DNA of 64,000 nucleotides from Actinomycetota bacterium (lineage in GTDB: Bacteria > Actinomycetota > Geothermincolia > Fen-727 > Anoxymicrobiaceae). The stretch is from NCBI GenBank assembly GCA_018831265.1, contig JAHJCO010000014.1:1-64000 (forward strand), in the 5' to 3' direction. The notes under the pieces are model-generated. The model had not been told where the DNA came from. It saw only the letters and a list, made by a program, of their open reading frames with translations, and did not search any database. Positions 25,013 through 33,592 of this stretch are shown here, piece by piece (the first letter of the stretch is position 1; each line of letters starts with the position of its first letter). The position numbers and the translations under genes are program-made.

Positions 25013-25639
25013 TTGACCGGAAGGAGCGGGGCCGCTACCGACCGCAGGGGGCAGATAATCAACTCCGCGGTCGGCATGATGACCAGCCACGGGATCGCGG
25101 GAGCGACCACCGCCCGCATCGCGGCGGACGTGGGGATCTCCGAGCCGGCCCTCTACCGTCACTTCGAGAACAAGCGCGAGATACTGCTCGCCGCGCTCGC
25201 CCAGATCGGCGCGCAGCTCATCGCGCATACCACGTCCGCTGCCGCGGGCTCCGCCGGGGACGTCGAGCGCATCCGGCTGATGAGTGCAGCTTTCTACGAC
25301 TTCGTCATGTCTCACCCCGAGGAGACCCGGGTGCTCTTCGACGCCGTGAGCGCCGCTCGTGACCAGGAGATGCGCCGCGCCCTCAACCAGCAGTTCGCGG
25401 GCCTCCTCGGCATCATCGAGGCCGTACTCGCCGGCGGAGTCGAGAGCGGTTCCCTGCGGGCGGGCCTGGACGTCCCGCTGGCGGCCTGGGAGATCTTCTC
25501 CCTCGGGATCACACTGCACTTCGCTTCCATACTGGGCTTCTCGGAGGTACTGACCAGGGAAAAGGCTCTGGCGGCCGTGGACCGGCTGCTGGACTCGATG
25601 GTGAACGACACCACGGACGAAAGGAGAAAAGGGATATGA
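25013..25639 (+). CDS. TetR/AcrR-family repressor
   Basis: About 208 residues. N-terminal helix-turn-helix TARIAADVGISEPALYRHF, followed by a helical ligand domain. TTG 25013 with AAGGGGG five bases upstream is the likely start. The in-frame ATG at 24974 falls inside the 32-bp operator and would add 13 residues. The stop overlaps the ATG of the FAD oxidoreductase by four bases, so both are made together and probably autorepressed through the operator. Confidence 0.9.
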   Translation: MTGRSGAATDRRGQIINSAVGMMTSHGIAGATTARIAADVGISEPALYRHFENKREILLAALAQIGAQLIAHTTSAAAGSAGDVERIRLMSAAFYDFVMSHPEETRVLFDAVSAARDQEMRRALNQQFAGLLGIIEAVLAGGVESGSLRAGLDVPLAAWEIFSLGITLHFASILGFSEVLTREKALAAVDRLLDSMVNDTTDERRKGI

Positions 25640-27123
25640 AGGCACTGGTGATGGGCGGCGGGATGGCCGGCCTGGCGACCGCGATAAACCTGCTCGACCT
25701 GGGGGTCGAGGTGGAGCTGATCGAGGCCGACGACATGTTCGGGGGGCGCGCCTCCTCGTGGCTGGACTCCGACGGCGACATGATCGACAACGCCCTGCAC
25801 GTCTTCTTCCCCTACTACGTGAACCTGATCAACTTCTTCCGAAAGATGGGCATCCACGAGAACATCATCTGGAAGGATCCCGAGTTCTACTACATGCAGC
25901 CCGGAGGCCGTGAGGCGGTTCTGCGCTTCGCGAACCTGCCCGCCCCGCTGCACGCGGCGGCGGCCTACGCCTCACTTGTGAAAGCGTACAAAGGGCTCCC
26001 GAAATGGAAGATGCTCTGCACCGCCGCGGCCATGGGGATGGGGGTCAGCCGCTACTCCACGAAGCAGCTCGACGAGCTCGACGACATCACCTTCGGGATG
26101 TGGGCGATGCGGATGGCCCCGAAGGGAGCCTTCAAGCCCATGGAGCCCGGCATCAACGGGCTCACCTTCACCCCCTCCTACATGATCTCGGCCAAGGTGA
26201 TGCTCAACTGGTTCAAGAAGGTCAGCGCGAGCGCGGAGACCTCGCGGGTCGGCTTCGCCAACGGCGGGCTCGGAGAGATATGGGTGGACAACTGCCTCGA
26301 TTACATCAGGAGCAAAGGGGGCGCCTTCGAGCTGGGCAAGTCGGTGACGGCCGTCAACATCGAGAACGGTAAGGTGAAGGGTGTCACCGTGAACGGGTCC
26401 GAGGAGAGGACCGCCGACCTGTACGTCTCCGCCATAAGCCCATACGCGCTGCGCAGGGTGCTGCCCGACGAGTGCTTCAAGCTGGAGTACTTCCGCGACC
26501 TCTGGCACTTCCAGTACGCGCCGTCGATGAGCCTGCAGGTCTGGTTCGACCGCAAGCTGACCGACGTGGACGTCACCTTCTTCTCCACCGATTGCATTTT
26601 CAACACATACGCCGACCTCTCCAACGTGCTGCCGGACATATTCAAGGGCGGCAGCATGCTGGAGATGGTGCTCTCCCCCGCCGACCACATACAGGGCCTG
26701 CCCGACGATGTCATCTTCGACATCGCCATCGAGCAGATAAGGGAGCACTTCCCACTGGCACGGGACGCGGAAGTCCGCAAGTGGAAGGTGGTGCGCGAGC
26801 GCCAGGGCGTGTATCGCGCCCTTCCCGGCATGGAGAGGCACCGCCCCTACCAGAGAAGCCCCTACGACAACCTCTACCTCTCCGGCGACTACACGAAGAC
26901 GCACGTTTCCTCGGGTGGGATGGAGGCGGCCATCTGGACCGCAAACCACTGCGCGGAACTGATCGCGGCCGACAAGCTCGACAGGGAGATGTCTCTCAAC
27001 GAGGAGTTCCGCTACGACCGCGGCCTCATGCCCTTCATCAAGCCGGCCATGCGCTTCGGCCCGCCCCTGGCCGCCCTGGCTCTCGCCGCCACCCTGGTCA
27101 GAAAGCTTATAAAGAGGGGCTAA
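25636..27123 (+). CDS. Phytoene-desaturase-like FAD oxidoreductase
   Basis: 495 residues. FAD dinucleotide motif GGGMAGLATA from residue 7, then GGRASSW, as in phytoene/zeta-carotene desaturases and HpnE. The C-terminal FAD motif is YLSGDYTKTHVSSGGMEAA, and a hydrophobic tail (about 473-490) could anchor it to the membrane. Likely acts on an isoprenoid or other lipid by desaturation or isomerisation; the substrate is unknown. Co-transcribed with the TetR gene. Confidence 0.83.
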   Translation: MKALVMGGGMAGLATAINLLDLGVEVELIEADDMFGGRASSWLDSDGDMIDNALHVFFPYYVNLINFFRKMGIHENIIWKDPEFYYMQPGGREAVLRFANLPAPLHAAAAYASLVKAYKGLPKWKMLCTAAAMGMGVSRYSTKQLDELDDITFGMWAMRMAPKGAFKPMEPGINGLTFTPSYMISAKVMLNWFKKVSASAETSRVGFANGGLGEIWVDNCLDYIRSKGGAFELGKSVTAVNIENGKVKGVTVNGSEERTADLYVSAISPYALRRVLPDECFKLEYFRDLWHFQYAPSMSLQVWFDRKLTDVDVTFFSTDCIFNTYADLSNVLPDIFKGGSMLEMVLSPADHIQGLPDDVIFDIAIEQIREHFPLARDAEVRKWKVVRERQGVYRALPGMERHRPYQRSPYDNLYLSGDYTKTHVSSGGMEAAIWTANHCAELIAADKLDREMSLNEEFRYDRGLMPFIKPAMRFGPPLAALALAATLVRKLIKRG

Positions 27124-27144
27124 TGTAAAACAAGGGTCAGTTTG

Positions 27145-27171
27145 GTGCAAAAGGGTCAGGCACTTCTGCAC
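27145..27171. repeat. REP palindrome, family A, upstream flank of RAYT
   Basis: 27-bp hairpin GTGCAAAAGGGTCAGGCAC with the arm TTCTGCAC. Together with 27946-27972 it brackets the transposase gene, the layout seen for REP-associated transposases. Confidence 0.88.
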
Positions 27172-27214
27172 ATAAGGACTTGCATTTGCTTGTAATGCTA
27201 GCTAGTATTGCTTC

Positions 27215-27961
27215 ATGGCAAGGCAAGAGAGAGTACAGTACGAGGGCGCCTTCTACCATGTGATGTCCCGTGGCAACGACAAGAAGAAAGTGTTCGTCGA
27301 CGACAATGACCGTTGGCGGTTCCTGAAGATTCTCGGCAAGGTCGTGAAGGAATCTGGATTGCTCTGCCACGGATACTGTCTCATGGGAAACCACTACCAT
27401 CTCTTTCTCGAGACCCCGGACGGCAATCTCTCAAATGGCATGCAACGCCTCAATAGCTGGTACTGCCACTACTTCAACAGCATGCACGGGAAGGTCGGCC
27501 ACGTTATGCAGGGGCGTTTCAAATCGTTCATAGTGGACGATGACGATTACCTGTTCAGGCTTCTGAGGTACCTCTGCCTCAATCCGGTCAAGGATGGATT
27601 CGTTGGCGCTCCCGAGCACTGGCGTTGGAGCAGTTACTCCGCGATTGCCGGTCTATCCAGGGTGCCTCCCTTCCTCGACACGTCTTTCACACTCGCTCTA
27701 TTCTCCAACGATCCCCAGTGTGCGAAAGAGGAATTCCGTTCCTTCATTGCTGAGGGAATGATCGATGCCCGCGAGATCTCAGATCGCAAGCAGTTGCTGA
27801 AGTCCCTATTCGAAGGCGTCTTCGACAAGCACGAGAGAGATGTGGCGGTGAGATCAGCACACGAGCAGTATGGTTTTGAAGTCGAAGAAATCGCTGCATA
27901 TCTTGGCGTGCATCGGACCACCATAAGCCGGAATATTCTCAAGTCGTGCAAAAGTGCCTGA
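27215..27961 (+). CDS. REP-associated tyrosine transposase (RAYT, Y1_Tnp)
   Basis: 248 residues. N-terminal YHVMSRGNDKKKVF, HUH motif H60-Y-H62 in LMGNHYHLFLETP, QGRFKSF, and a helix RYLCLNPVK where Y119 is the candidate catalytic Tyr. The C-terminus adds a helix-turn-helix (VEEIAAYLGVHRTTISRNIL). Predicted single-strand DNA nuclease that processes and spreads REP elements. Base composition is lower in GC than its neighbours, suggesting transfer. Stop TGA lies within the downstream REP copy. Confidence 0.93.
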   Translation: MARQERVQYEGAFYHVMSRGNDKKKVFVDDNDRWRFLKILGKVVKESGLLCHGYCLMGNHYHLFLETPDGNLSNGMQRLNSWYCHYFNSMHGKVGHVMQGRFKSFIVDDDDYLFRLLRYLCLNPVKDGFVGAPEHWRWSSYSAIAGLSRVPPFLDTSFTLALFSNDPQCAKEEFRSFIAEGMIDAREISDRKQLLKSLFEGVFDKHERDVAVRSAHEQYGFEVEEIAAYLGVHRTTISRNILKSCKSA

Positions 27962-27972
27962 CCCTTTTGCAC
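27946..27972. repeat. REP palindrome, family A, downstream flank of RAYT
   Basis: 27-bp near-perfect palindrome GTGCAAAAGTGCCTGACCC plus TTTTGCAC. Contains the last codons (Cys-Lys-Ser-Ala) and the stop of the RAYT gene. Confidence 0.9.
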
Positions 27973-28042
27973 GGGTCCAAGGTAATCCCCCCGACCCCCG
28001 TTGAAATATCAGGCGTGGATGTCATAGACCTGAGGAGGTTTC

Positions 28043-28714
28043 ATGCCCGACGCAACAGTCCAGACAAGGCCGAAGTTACGTGGGTTCAGCGGGGTGAGCC
28101 TGGACAGGATACAGTCGTTCAGCGACGGCGTGTTCGCGGTCGCGATCACCCTGCTGATACTCGACGTCAGGCTGCCCACGGTGCCACGCGGGACCACCGA
28201 CAACGCGGCGCTGGCACGGGCGCTGGGGAACCAGTGGCCGCACTACGTGGCCTACGTCATAAGCTTCCTGGTCATAGGCGCGTTCTGGATGGGACACCAT
28301 CAGTTGTTCAACCGGTTGGCGCGGCACGATCAGTTGTTCGCCTGGCTGAACGTCATCTTCCTGATGGGAATCGTCTTCATCCCCTACCCCACCTCGATCC
28401 TGAGCGAGTACGGGGAGACGCGTGTGGCCACCATCTTCTACGCCGCCAGCCTCGTCACCTGCGGCCTGCTCAACCTGCTCCTGGGCGCCTACGCCTCGTG
28501 GCACGGCCGCCTCCTCAAGAAGGACGTGCAGATGTCGGAGATACGCGACAGCGTGCTGTCCAACGTCACCTACATCTTCGTGTTCGCGGCCTCCATCGGA
28601 ATCGCTTTCATCAGCCCCGACTGGGCCAAGTACTCATGGCTCGCCATCATCCCGTTGAACATCGTGGTCAACCATTTCGTGCAGAGGAGGGAAAAGGCGA
28701 GAGCGTTGCATTAG
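28043..28714 (+). CDS. TMEM175/DUF1211-family channel-like membrane protein
   Basis: 223 residues. The diagnostic motif FSDGVFAVAITLL covers residues 26-38 after Arg22, followed by five more hydrophobic segments (six in total). Bacterial members are reported as potassium-permeable channels; in this case that is inferred from family only. GAGGAGG precedes the ATG. Its last residues and TAG stop lie within a REP palindrome. Confidence 0.88.
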   Translation: MPDATVQTRPKLRGFSGVSLDRIQSFSDGVFAVAITLLILDVRLPTVPRGTTDNAALARALGNQWPHYVAYVISFLVIGAFWMGHHQLFNRLARHDQLFAWLNVIFLMGIVFIPYPTSILSEYGETRVATIFYAASLVTCGLLNLLLGAYASWHGRLLKKDVQMSEIRDSVLSNVTYIFVFAASIGIAFISPDWAKYSWLAIIPLNIVVNHFVQRREKARALH

Positions 28715-28733
28715 TGCCAGACACCAATGCAAC
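28705..28733. repeat. REP palindrome, family A variant (GTTGCATT stem)
   Basis: GTTGCATT / AATGCAAC arms around AGTGCCAGACACC. Supplies the stop codon TAG of the TMEM175-like gene. Confidence 0.75.
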
Positions 28734-28754
28734 TCACACCTCCTTCAGCCATGT

Positions 28755-28782
28755 GTGCAATAGGTGCCTGACCCCTTTGCAC
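28755..28782. repeat. REP palindrome, family A
   Basis: GTGCAATAGGTGCCTGACCC with CTTTGCAC closing arm. Second of three elements in the 231-bp gap 28715-28945. Confidence 0.85.
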
Positions 28783-28831
28783 CACCTTTGCACCACGGCC
28801 GCGGATTAATCCCTGTTTCATCGGCCAACTG

Positions 28832-28858
28832 GTGCATAAGTGCCTGACCCTTTTGCAC
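28832..28858. repeat. REP palindrome, family A
   Basis: GTGCATAAGTGCCTGACCC with TTTTGCAC closing arm. A short CCGGGC-ATTT-GCCCGG hairpin follows near 28887-28902 before the acyl-CoA synthetase. Confidence 0.87.
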
Positions 28859-28945
28859 AGCGTAATGGTAGAATCTCTGCACGCCGCGCCGGGCATTTGC
28901 CCGGGGCCGCCGCGATCCACCGCCCGCGCGTGAGGAGGTCGTTCG

Positions 28946-30601
28946 ATGGAGAAGGTCTGGCTGCAGAACTACGACTGGTTCGTCCCGGAGACGATCCGCT
29001 ACCCCCGCGTCCCCCTCCACCACCTGCTGGAGATGGCGTGCGTGAAGTACGAGGACAACCGGGCTACCGTCTTCTTCGACCGGGAGATGTCCTACGGCGA
29101 GCTGCGCGACCAGGTGCGGCGCCTGGCCACCGCGCTGCGCGGGATGGGTATTCAGAAAGGCGACCGCGTCGCCCTCATGCTGCCCAACTGCCCCCAGATG
29201 ATAATCTCCTACTACGGGGTCCTGGAAGCCGGCGCCGTCGTCACCAACATCAGCCCACTCCACGTCGAGCGCGAGATTGAGTACGAGCTCACCGACTCCG
29301 GCTCCGAGACCATGATCTACCTTGACCTGTTCCACTCTCGCGTTCAGGCTGTCAAGGACGCGACCCCGCTCGAGCGGAGCATCGTCACCAGCATCACCGA
29401 CTACATGGAGACCCCGGTGGACCCGGCGGCGGAGAAGAGCGCGGACACCATGTACTTCCGCGAGGTGATCGCCGGCGCCGATGCCGAAGTGTGCGAGATC
29501 GAGATAGACCCCGAGAACGACCTTGCCGCCCTGCAGTACACGGGTGGCACCACCGGGCTGGCCAAGGGGGTCATGCTGACGCACCGAAACCTGCTTGCCA
29601 ACGTCATGCAGATAACCGCCTGGGCCAGCGAGTTCATCGAAAAAGGCAAGGACGTGTACCTGGACGTGATCCCGTTCTTCCACTCCTACGGCCAGACGGT
29701 GGGCATGAACAACGCCATCGCCAACGGGGCTACCATGATCCTCATACCCCAGTTCGAGATAAACATGATGCTCCAGGCCATACAGAAGCACCGCCCGAAC
29801 TTCTTCCCCGGCGTGCCGACCCTGTACGTGGCGGTGCTCAACCACCCCGAGGCGGTGGCGTACGGGGTAGACCGCATCAAACTGTGCAACTCGGGCTCGG
29901 CTCCACTCCCCATCGAGGTCCACCGGCAGTTCAGCAAGATCTCCGGGGGGCTGTTCTGCGAGGGCTACGGCCTTTCCGAGGCCTCCCCCGTGACCCACTC
30001 AAACCCGATCTTCGGCATGAAGAAGGTAGGCTCGGTCGGCATCCCGCTCCCCGATACCGACTGCAAGATCGTGGACCCCGACGACGACGAGGTGGAGATG
30101 GGGCCGGGGGAGCCCGGCGAGCTCCTCATCCGTGGGCCGCAGGTGATGAAGGGGTACTGGAACAAGCCGGATGAGAACGAGCAGACCCTCAAGGGCGGCT
30201 GGCTGCATACCGGCGACATCGCCACGGTGGACGCCGACGGGTACTTCTACATAGTGGACCGCGTGAAGGACATGATCATAGCGGGCGGCTTCAACATATA
30301 CCCGCGGGAGATAGACGAGGTACTCTTCGAGCACCCCAAGGTCGAGGAGGCGGTGGCGGTCGGCATCCCGGACGAGTACAGGGGCGAGACGGTGAAGGCC
30401 TTCGTGGTCCTCAAGGCCGGCGAGGAGTGCGAGGAGGACGAGATCGTCGCCTTCTGCCGCGAGCGGCTGGCCGCCTACAAGGTGCCCCGGACCGTCGAGT
30501 TCCGCGAGGCGCTGCCCAAGACCCTGGTCGGCAAGGTGCTCAGGCGCGCACTGCTCGAGGAGGAACTGGCGAAGCGCGAGGAGGCCGGTGAGAAGGAGTA
30601 G
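28946..30601 (+). CDS. Long-chain fatty-acid-CoA ligase (AMP-binding)
   Basis: 551 residues. The AMP-binding P-loop is YTGGTTGLAKGVM, the A5-type motif EGYGLSEASPVTH, and the hinge region DRVKDMIIAGGFNIYP; the C-terminal catalytic Lys lies in LPKTLVGKVLRR. Converts a fatty or other carboxylic acid to its CoA thioester with ATP in the cytoplasm. GAGGAGG precedes the ATG. It is followed closely by two UbiA prenyltransferases on the same strand. Confidence 0.92.
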   Translation: MEKVWLQNYDWFVPETIRYPRVPLHHLLEMACVKYEDNRATVFFDREMSYGELRDQVRRLATALRGMGIQKGDRVALMLPNCPQMIISYYGVLEAGAVVTNISPLHVEREIEYELTDSGSETMIYLDLFHSRVQAVKDATPLERSIVTSITDYMETPVDPAAEKSADTMYFREVIAGADAEVCEIEIDPENDLAALQYTGGTTGLAKGVMLTHRNLLANVMQITAWASEFIEKGKDVYLDVIPFFHSYGQTVGMNNAIANGATMILIPQFEINMMLQAIQKHRPNFFPGVPTLYVAVLNHPEAVAYGVDRIKLCNSGSAPLPIEVHRQFSKISGGLFCEGYGLSEASPVTHSNPIFGMKKVGSVGIPLPDTDCKIVDPDDDEVEMGPGEPGELLIRGPQVMKGYWNKPDENEQTLKGGWLHTGDIATVDADGYFYIVDRVKDMIIAGGFNIYPREIDEVLFEHPKVEEAVAVGIPDEYRGETVKAFVVLKAGEECEEDEIVAFCRERLAAYKVPRTVEFREALPKTLVGKVLRRALLEEELAKREEAGEKE

Positions 30602-30711
30602 GCCGCCGGCCGCCGCGCCGGGAAATGAGCGCTTCCCAATCGCGGGTACTTCGTTACATACTTAATAAGACGGGGATATGCAAGCCGGCACCGACCTGTC
30701 GAGGGTGGCAT

Positions 30712-31626
30712 TTGGTCAAGTACATCAGGCTTTTCAGGCTCAAGTCGACCCTTATCTACCTCTTTCCGTTCGCGCTCGCGCTCTCGGTGGGGCTCGAACA
30801 GACCGGCCAGGGGACCGCGCGGCCCGTGGCCTATTCGTGGGCCACCATCGTCTTCGCCTACATGGCCTACTTCTGCGGCTCCTTTTTCTCCAGCACGCTG
30901 AACTTCTACGCCGACGTCCCGGCCGACCGCGTGCACGACGGCCTCTACAAGGATCAGGATATAAGCAGGCAGCCTTTCGTGACCGGGGAGGTGAGCAGGC
31001 TCGAGACGGTGCTCGTCTTCATGATCACGGGCGTCGGATGCGTCGTCTTCTCTCTGCTGGTCAACTGGCGTTTCGCGGTCTTCATGCTGAGCGCCGTGCT
31101 GCTGCTGGGCATCCTGTACTCGCACCCATGGTTCCGCTTCAAGGAGAAGCCGGTCCTGGACATCGTGACCAACGCCACGGGCGCCGTCCTCATACTGTAT
31201 GCGGGCATGGCGATCGTCTCGTTGGACAATCCGCCGATACAGCCCATCGTGTTCGGCTGGCTGTTCTCCGCCGCCATGTACATGCCCAGCGTCGCCAACG
31301 ACGTCCCCTTCGACAAGGCCGCCGGCTACCGGACCTCCGGGGTCGTCTTCGGGCCTGAGCGGTTGCTCTACGCGACGGTCCCCCTGACCGCCGGCATAGT
31401 CGCCGTGGGTATCTGGGGTGTCTTCTTCTCCCCTTCCCTGAACTGGCAGTACAAGCTGTTCCTGGGCCTGGGCACGCCGGCCGCGGTGCTCGCCACCACT
31501 CTGGTGCTCCTGCTCTACTTCCCACCCCACATCCAACTGAACCCCCACGTGTTCCTCGTCCCGCTGGCATGCCTGCTGCTTTTCTACGTGGTGATGGGCT
31601 TCTACACCCTCGCCACCGCGGCCTGA
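30712..31626 (+). CDS. UbiA-family prenyltransferase, copy 1
   Basis: 304 residues from the TTG at 30712 (GAGG seven bases upstream; the in-frame ATG at 30625 would add 29 residues with no membrane segment). About eight hydrophobic segments. The first Asp-rich motif is N64-FYA-D68-VPA-D72 and the second is D197-VPF-D201. It transfers a prenyl chain from a diphosphate to an acceptor in the membrane. The acceptor (quinone ring, heme, sugar or lipid) is unknown. The tandem partner at 31641 has the same length. Confidence 0.88.
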   Translation: MVKYIRLFRLKSTLIYLFPFALALSVGLEQTGQGTARPVAYSWATIVFAYMAYFCGSFFSSTLNFYADVPADRVHDGLYKDQDISRQPFVTGEVSRLETVLVFMITGVGCVVFSLLVNWRFAVFMLSAVLLLGILYSHPWFRFKEKPVLDIVTNATGAVLILYAGMAIVSLDNPPIQPIVFGWLFSAAMYMPSVANDVPFDKAAGYRTSGVVFGPERLLYATVPLTAGIVAVGIWGVFFSPSLNWQYKLFLGLGTPAAVLATTLVLLLYFPPHIQLNPHVFLVPLACLLLFYVVMGFYTLATAA

Positions 31627-31640
31627 AGGGCGCGGGTCTG

Positions 31641-32555
31641 ATGGGAGAGCGGCCCGGGGTTCTCGGACGGGTGGCGCGGCGGTACTGGAAGCTGCTGCGC
31701 ATCAAGATATCGCTGGCCTTCTTCTTCCCCATGGCCCTGGGCTTCGCCGTGGCCGCGAAGTACGGCGAGCCTTTTCCATGGTACGACGTGCCGCTTGCGT
31801 TCGCCGCGTTCTTCTGCGCGTCGTTCTTCTCGAGCACGCTCAACTTCTACGCCGACGTAGACTCGGACCGCCGCTTCGAGGGGCGGTTCAAGGACATGGA
31901 CCTCACGCAGCAGCCGTTCGTGACCGGCGAGATAGGGCGGGTGGAGACGGCCGCGGCCTTCGCCGTGTCAGGGGCCGGCTGCGTCGTCCTCTCCCTGCTG
32001 GTCTCCCTAAGATGCGCGATATACGTGGTGGGGTTCGCGCTGGTCGTGGGGGTGATCTACAGCCACCCCTGGTTCCGGCTGAAGGCGCGCCCGGTCACCG
32101 ACCTGCTATGCAACGTGGCGGGCATGGGGTGCTCGCTGATGGCCGGCCTGTCCCTAGGAAGAGACTACCGGCCCCCGGTGGCTTTCCTCGCCTGGGGGGC
32201 GCTCTTCATTGCGGTGGTCTACATTCCCACGGTGGCGAACGACGTGCCCTTCGACGAGGCCGCCGGGTACCGGACCTCGGGCGTCTACTTCGGGGCACAG
32301 AGGCTGCTCTGGTCCATGGTGCCGCTGACCCTGGCCATGGTACCGCTCGCGGTGGTGGTGGCGCTGGACACCGAGGCCCCGTGGCTCTTCAGGGTCGCAA
32401 CGGCGGCGGGGACGCCGCTCGCCATAGCCGGGGCCTCAGTCGTGCTCTACCTGTGGCGCCCTCCGCGCATCGAGCTCAACCCCGACCTGGTGCTCTTCCC
32501 GATGTACCTGGTCATCGTATTCTTCATCGTCTATGGCGTAGCCGTCATGACCTGA
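31641..32555 (+). CDS. UbiA-family prenyltransferase, copy 2
   Basis: 304 residues, starting at ATG 31641 with GAAGGG upstream, 14 bases after copy 1 ends. Motifs NFYADVDSD and NDVPFDEAAGYRTSG align residue-for-residue with copy 1. The shared stretch QPFVTGE and the SHPWFR motif show a tandem duplication that has since diverged. Two consecutive prenylations or two related acceptors are possible; a heterodimer is another option. Confidence 0.88.
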   Translation: MGERPGVLGRVARRYWKLLRIKISLAFFFPMALGFAVAAKYGEPFPWYDVPLAFAAFFCASFFSSTLNFYADVDSDRRFEGRFKDMDLTQQPFVTGEIGRVETAAAFAVSGAGCVVLSLLVSLRCAIYVVGFALVVGVIYSHPWFRLKARPVTDLLCNVAGMGCSLMAGLSLGRDYRPPVAFLAWGALFIAVVYIPTVANDVPFDEAAGYRTSGVYFGAQRLLWSMVPLTLAMVPLAVVVALDTEAPWLFRVATAAGTPLAIAGASVVLYLWRPPRIELNPDLVLFPMYLVIVFFIVYGVAVMT

Positions 32556-32641
32556 AAGAAAACCTCAAACCTCTTCTTTCAACAACGACAGACTACGAGT
32601 TTCCTCAGGACTCAGGAATGCGCACTTATTCGTCCGAGGTG

Positions 32642-32761
32642 ATCTTTCGTGAACGAATTGGTCTGAGATAGACTTCCATTCAGAGGTATTCTTTCATTCG
32701 TGAAAGAAGTGGTCTGAGGTAATCTTTCATTCGTGAAAGAAGTGGTCTGAGGTAATCTTTC
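32642..32761. repeat. 33-bp tandem repeat with TTCG-loop hairpins
   Basis: Two exact 33-bp copies (32690-32722 and 32723-32755) follow a degenerate copy beginning near 32642, and a further partial unit ends at 32761. Each exact copy starts with TCTTTCATTCGTGAAAGA, a perfect 7-bp stem closed by a TTCG tetraloop, then AGTGGTCTGAGGTAA. The gap 32556-32783 holds no gene. It could be an RNA leader or protein-binding array for the ferredoxin gene that follows. Confidence 0.8.
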
Positions 32762-32783
32762 AGGTGTAAACGGGTGTGTGAGA

Positions 32784-33590
32784 ATGGGCAGGAAGAAATG
32801 GCAGATAGATACGGCCTTGAGGCTCTGGAGGCTGACCCACTGGGCCAAGCGCCTGGGCGGGGCGACTCCGTTCAGGCAGGCCGCGGGGCTCATCGCCTCT
32901 GACCGTGCTTTTCGCGGTTCGTTCATCCCCGTGGACGAGAGCATAGAGATACCCACCAGCGTGTTCGCGCCAAGGCAGCTCATCGAGGAGTACGTGACGC
33001 GCGCCTGCAACAGGACGATCATCGACTTCTGCCCCTGCCGGACAGGCCGGGGGTGCTCCGACTACCCGACGGACCTGGGTTGCATGCTGCTGGGAAAGGG
33101 GTCCATGGACGTGGACCCGGGGGTCGGCAGGCGCGCTACCGTCGAGGAGGCCATGGCTCACGTGGACCGGGCGCTGGGGCTGGGGCTGCTGCCGCTCATA
33201 GGCCACCTCAGGGTGGACAAGGTGGTCTTCGGGATCGGGGACTTCTCGAAGCTGCTCACCGTGTGCTTCTGCTGCCGGTGCTGCTGTGTCCTGCGCTCGG
33301 AGATGGGGAACCTTGTCAGGGCCTACCCGGACAGCCTGGTGCGGCTGGAAGGGCTCACCGTCGCCGTGGGCGACGGGTGCACCGGGTGCGGCGTCTGTGT
33401 CCCCGCCTGCCCCATCGGGAACGTGAGCCTCAGCCGCGGGCTCGCACGCATCGGTGGCGCGTGCCTGGGCTGCGGCGCCTGCGCCTCCGTCTGCCCCCGC
33501 GACTGTATCGAAATCCGCATGGAGCCCGGCGCCGCGCCGGCCGAAGACCTCAGGCGCCGCGTGGAATCCGGCGTGGACATAGAGGGCTGA
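32784..33590 (+). CDS. Cys-rich 4Fe-4S protein with CFCCxCCC motif, paralogue of 7622
   Basis: 268 residues. N-terminal Cys set C83, C85, C91, C100 (FCPCRTGRGC), the CFCCRCCC run at 161-168, and two ferredoxin motifs (C199/202/205/209 and C227/230/233/237). Same order and spacing as the 7622 protein. Likely soluble electron carrier or metal-cluster scaffold. The start is unsure: ATG 32784 or GTG 32778; no strong ribosome binding site is seen. The tandem hairpin array lies directly upstream. Confidence 0.82.
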   Translation: MGRKKWQIDTALRLWRLTHWAKRLGGATPFRQAAGLIASDRAFRGSFIPVDESIEIPTSVFAPRQLIEEYVTRACNRTIIDFCPCRTGRGCSDYPTDLGCMLLGKGSMDVDPGVGRRATVEEAMAHVDRALGLGLLPLIGHLRVDKVVFGIGDFSKLLTVCFCCRCCCVLRSEMGNLVRAYPDSLVRLEGLTVAVGDGCTGCGVCVPACPIGNVSLSRGLARIGGACLGCGACASVCPRDCIEIRMEPGAAPAEDLRRRVESGVDIEG

Positions 33591-33592
33591 CA

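Noticed and set aside
32642..32761. CRISPR array
   Set aside because: The 33-bp units are contiguous without unique spacers, and no cas genes are present.
33053..33592. 180-residue N-terminal extension of the SCP2-like gene
   Set aside because: It overlaps the ferredoxin gene in another frame and has shadow composition; TTG 33593 with a ribosome binding site is the better start.
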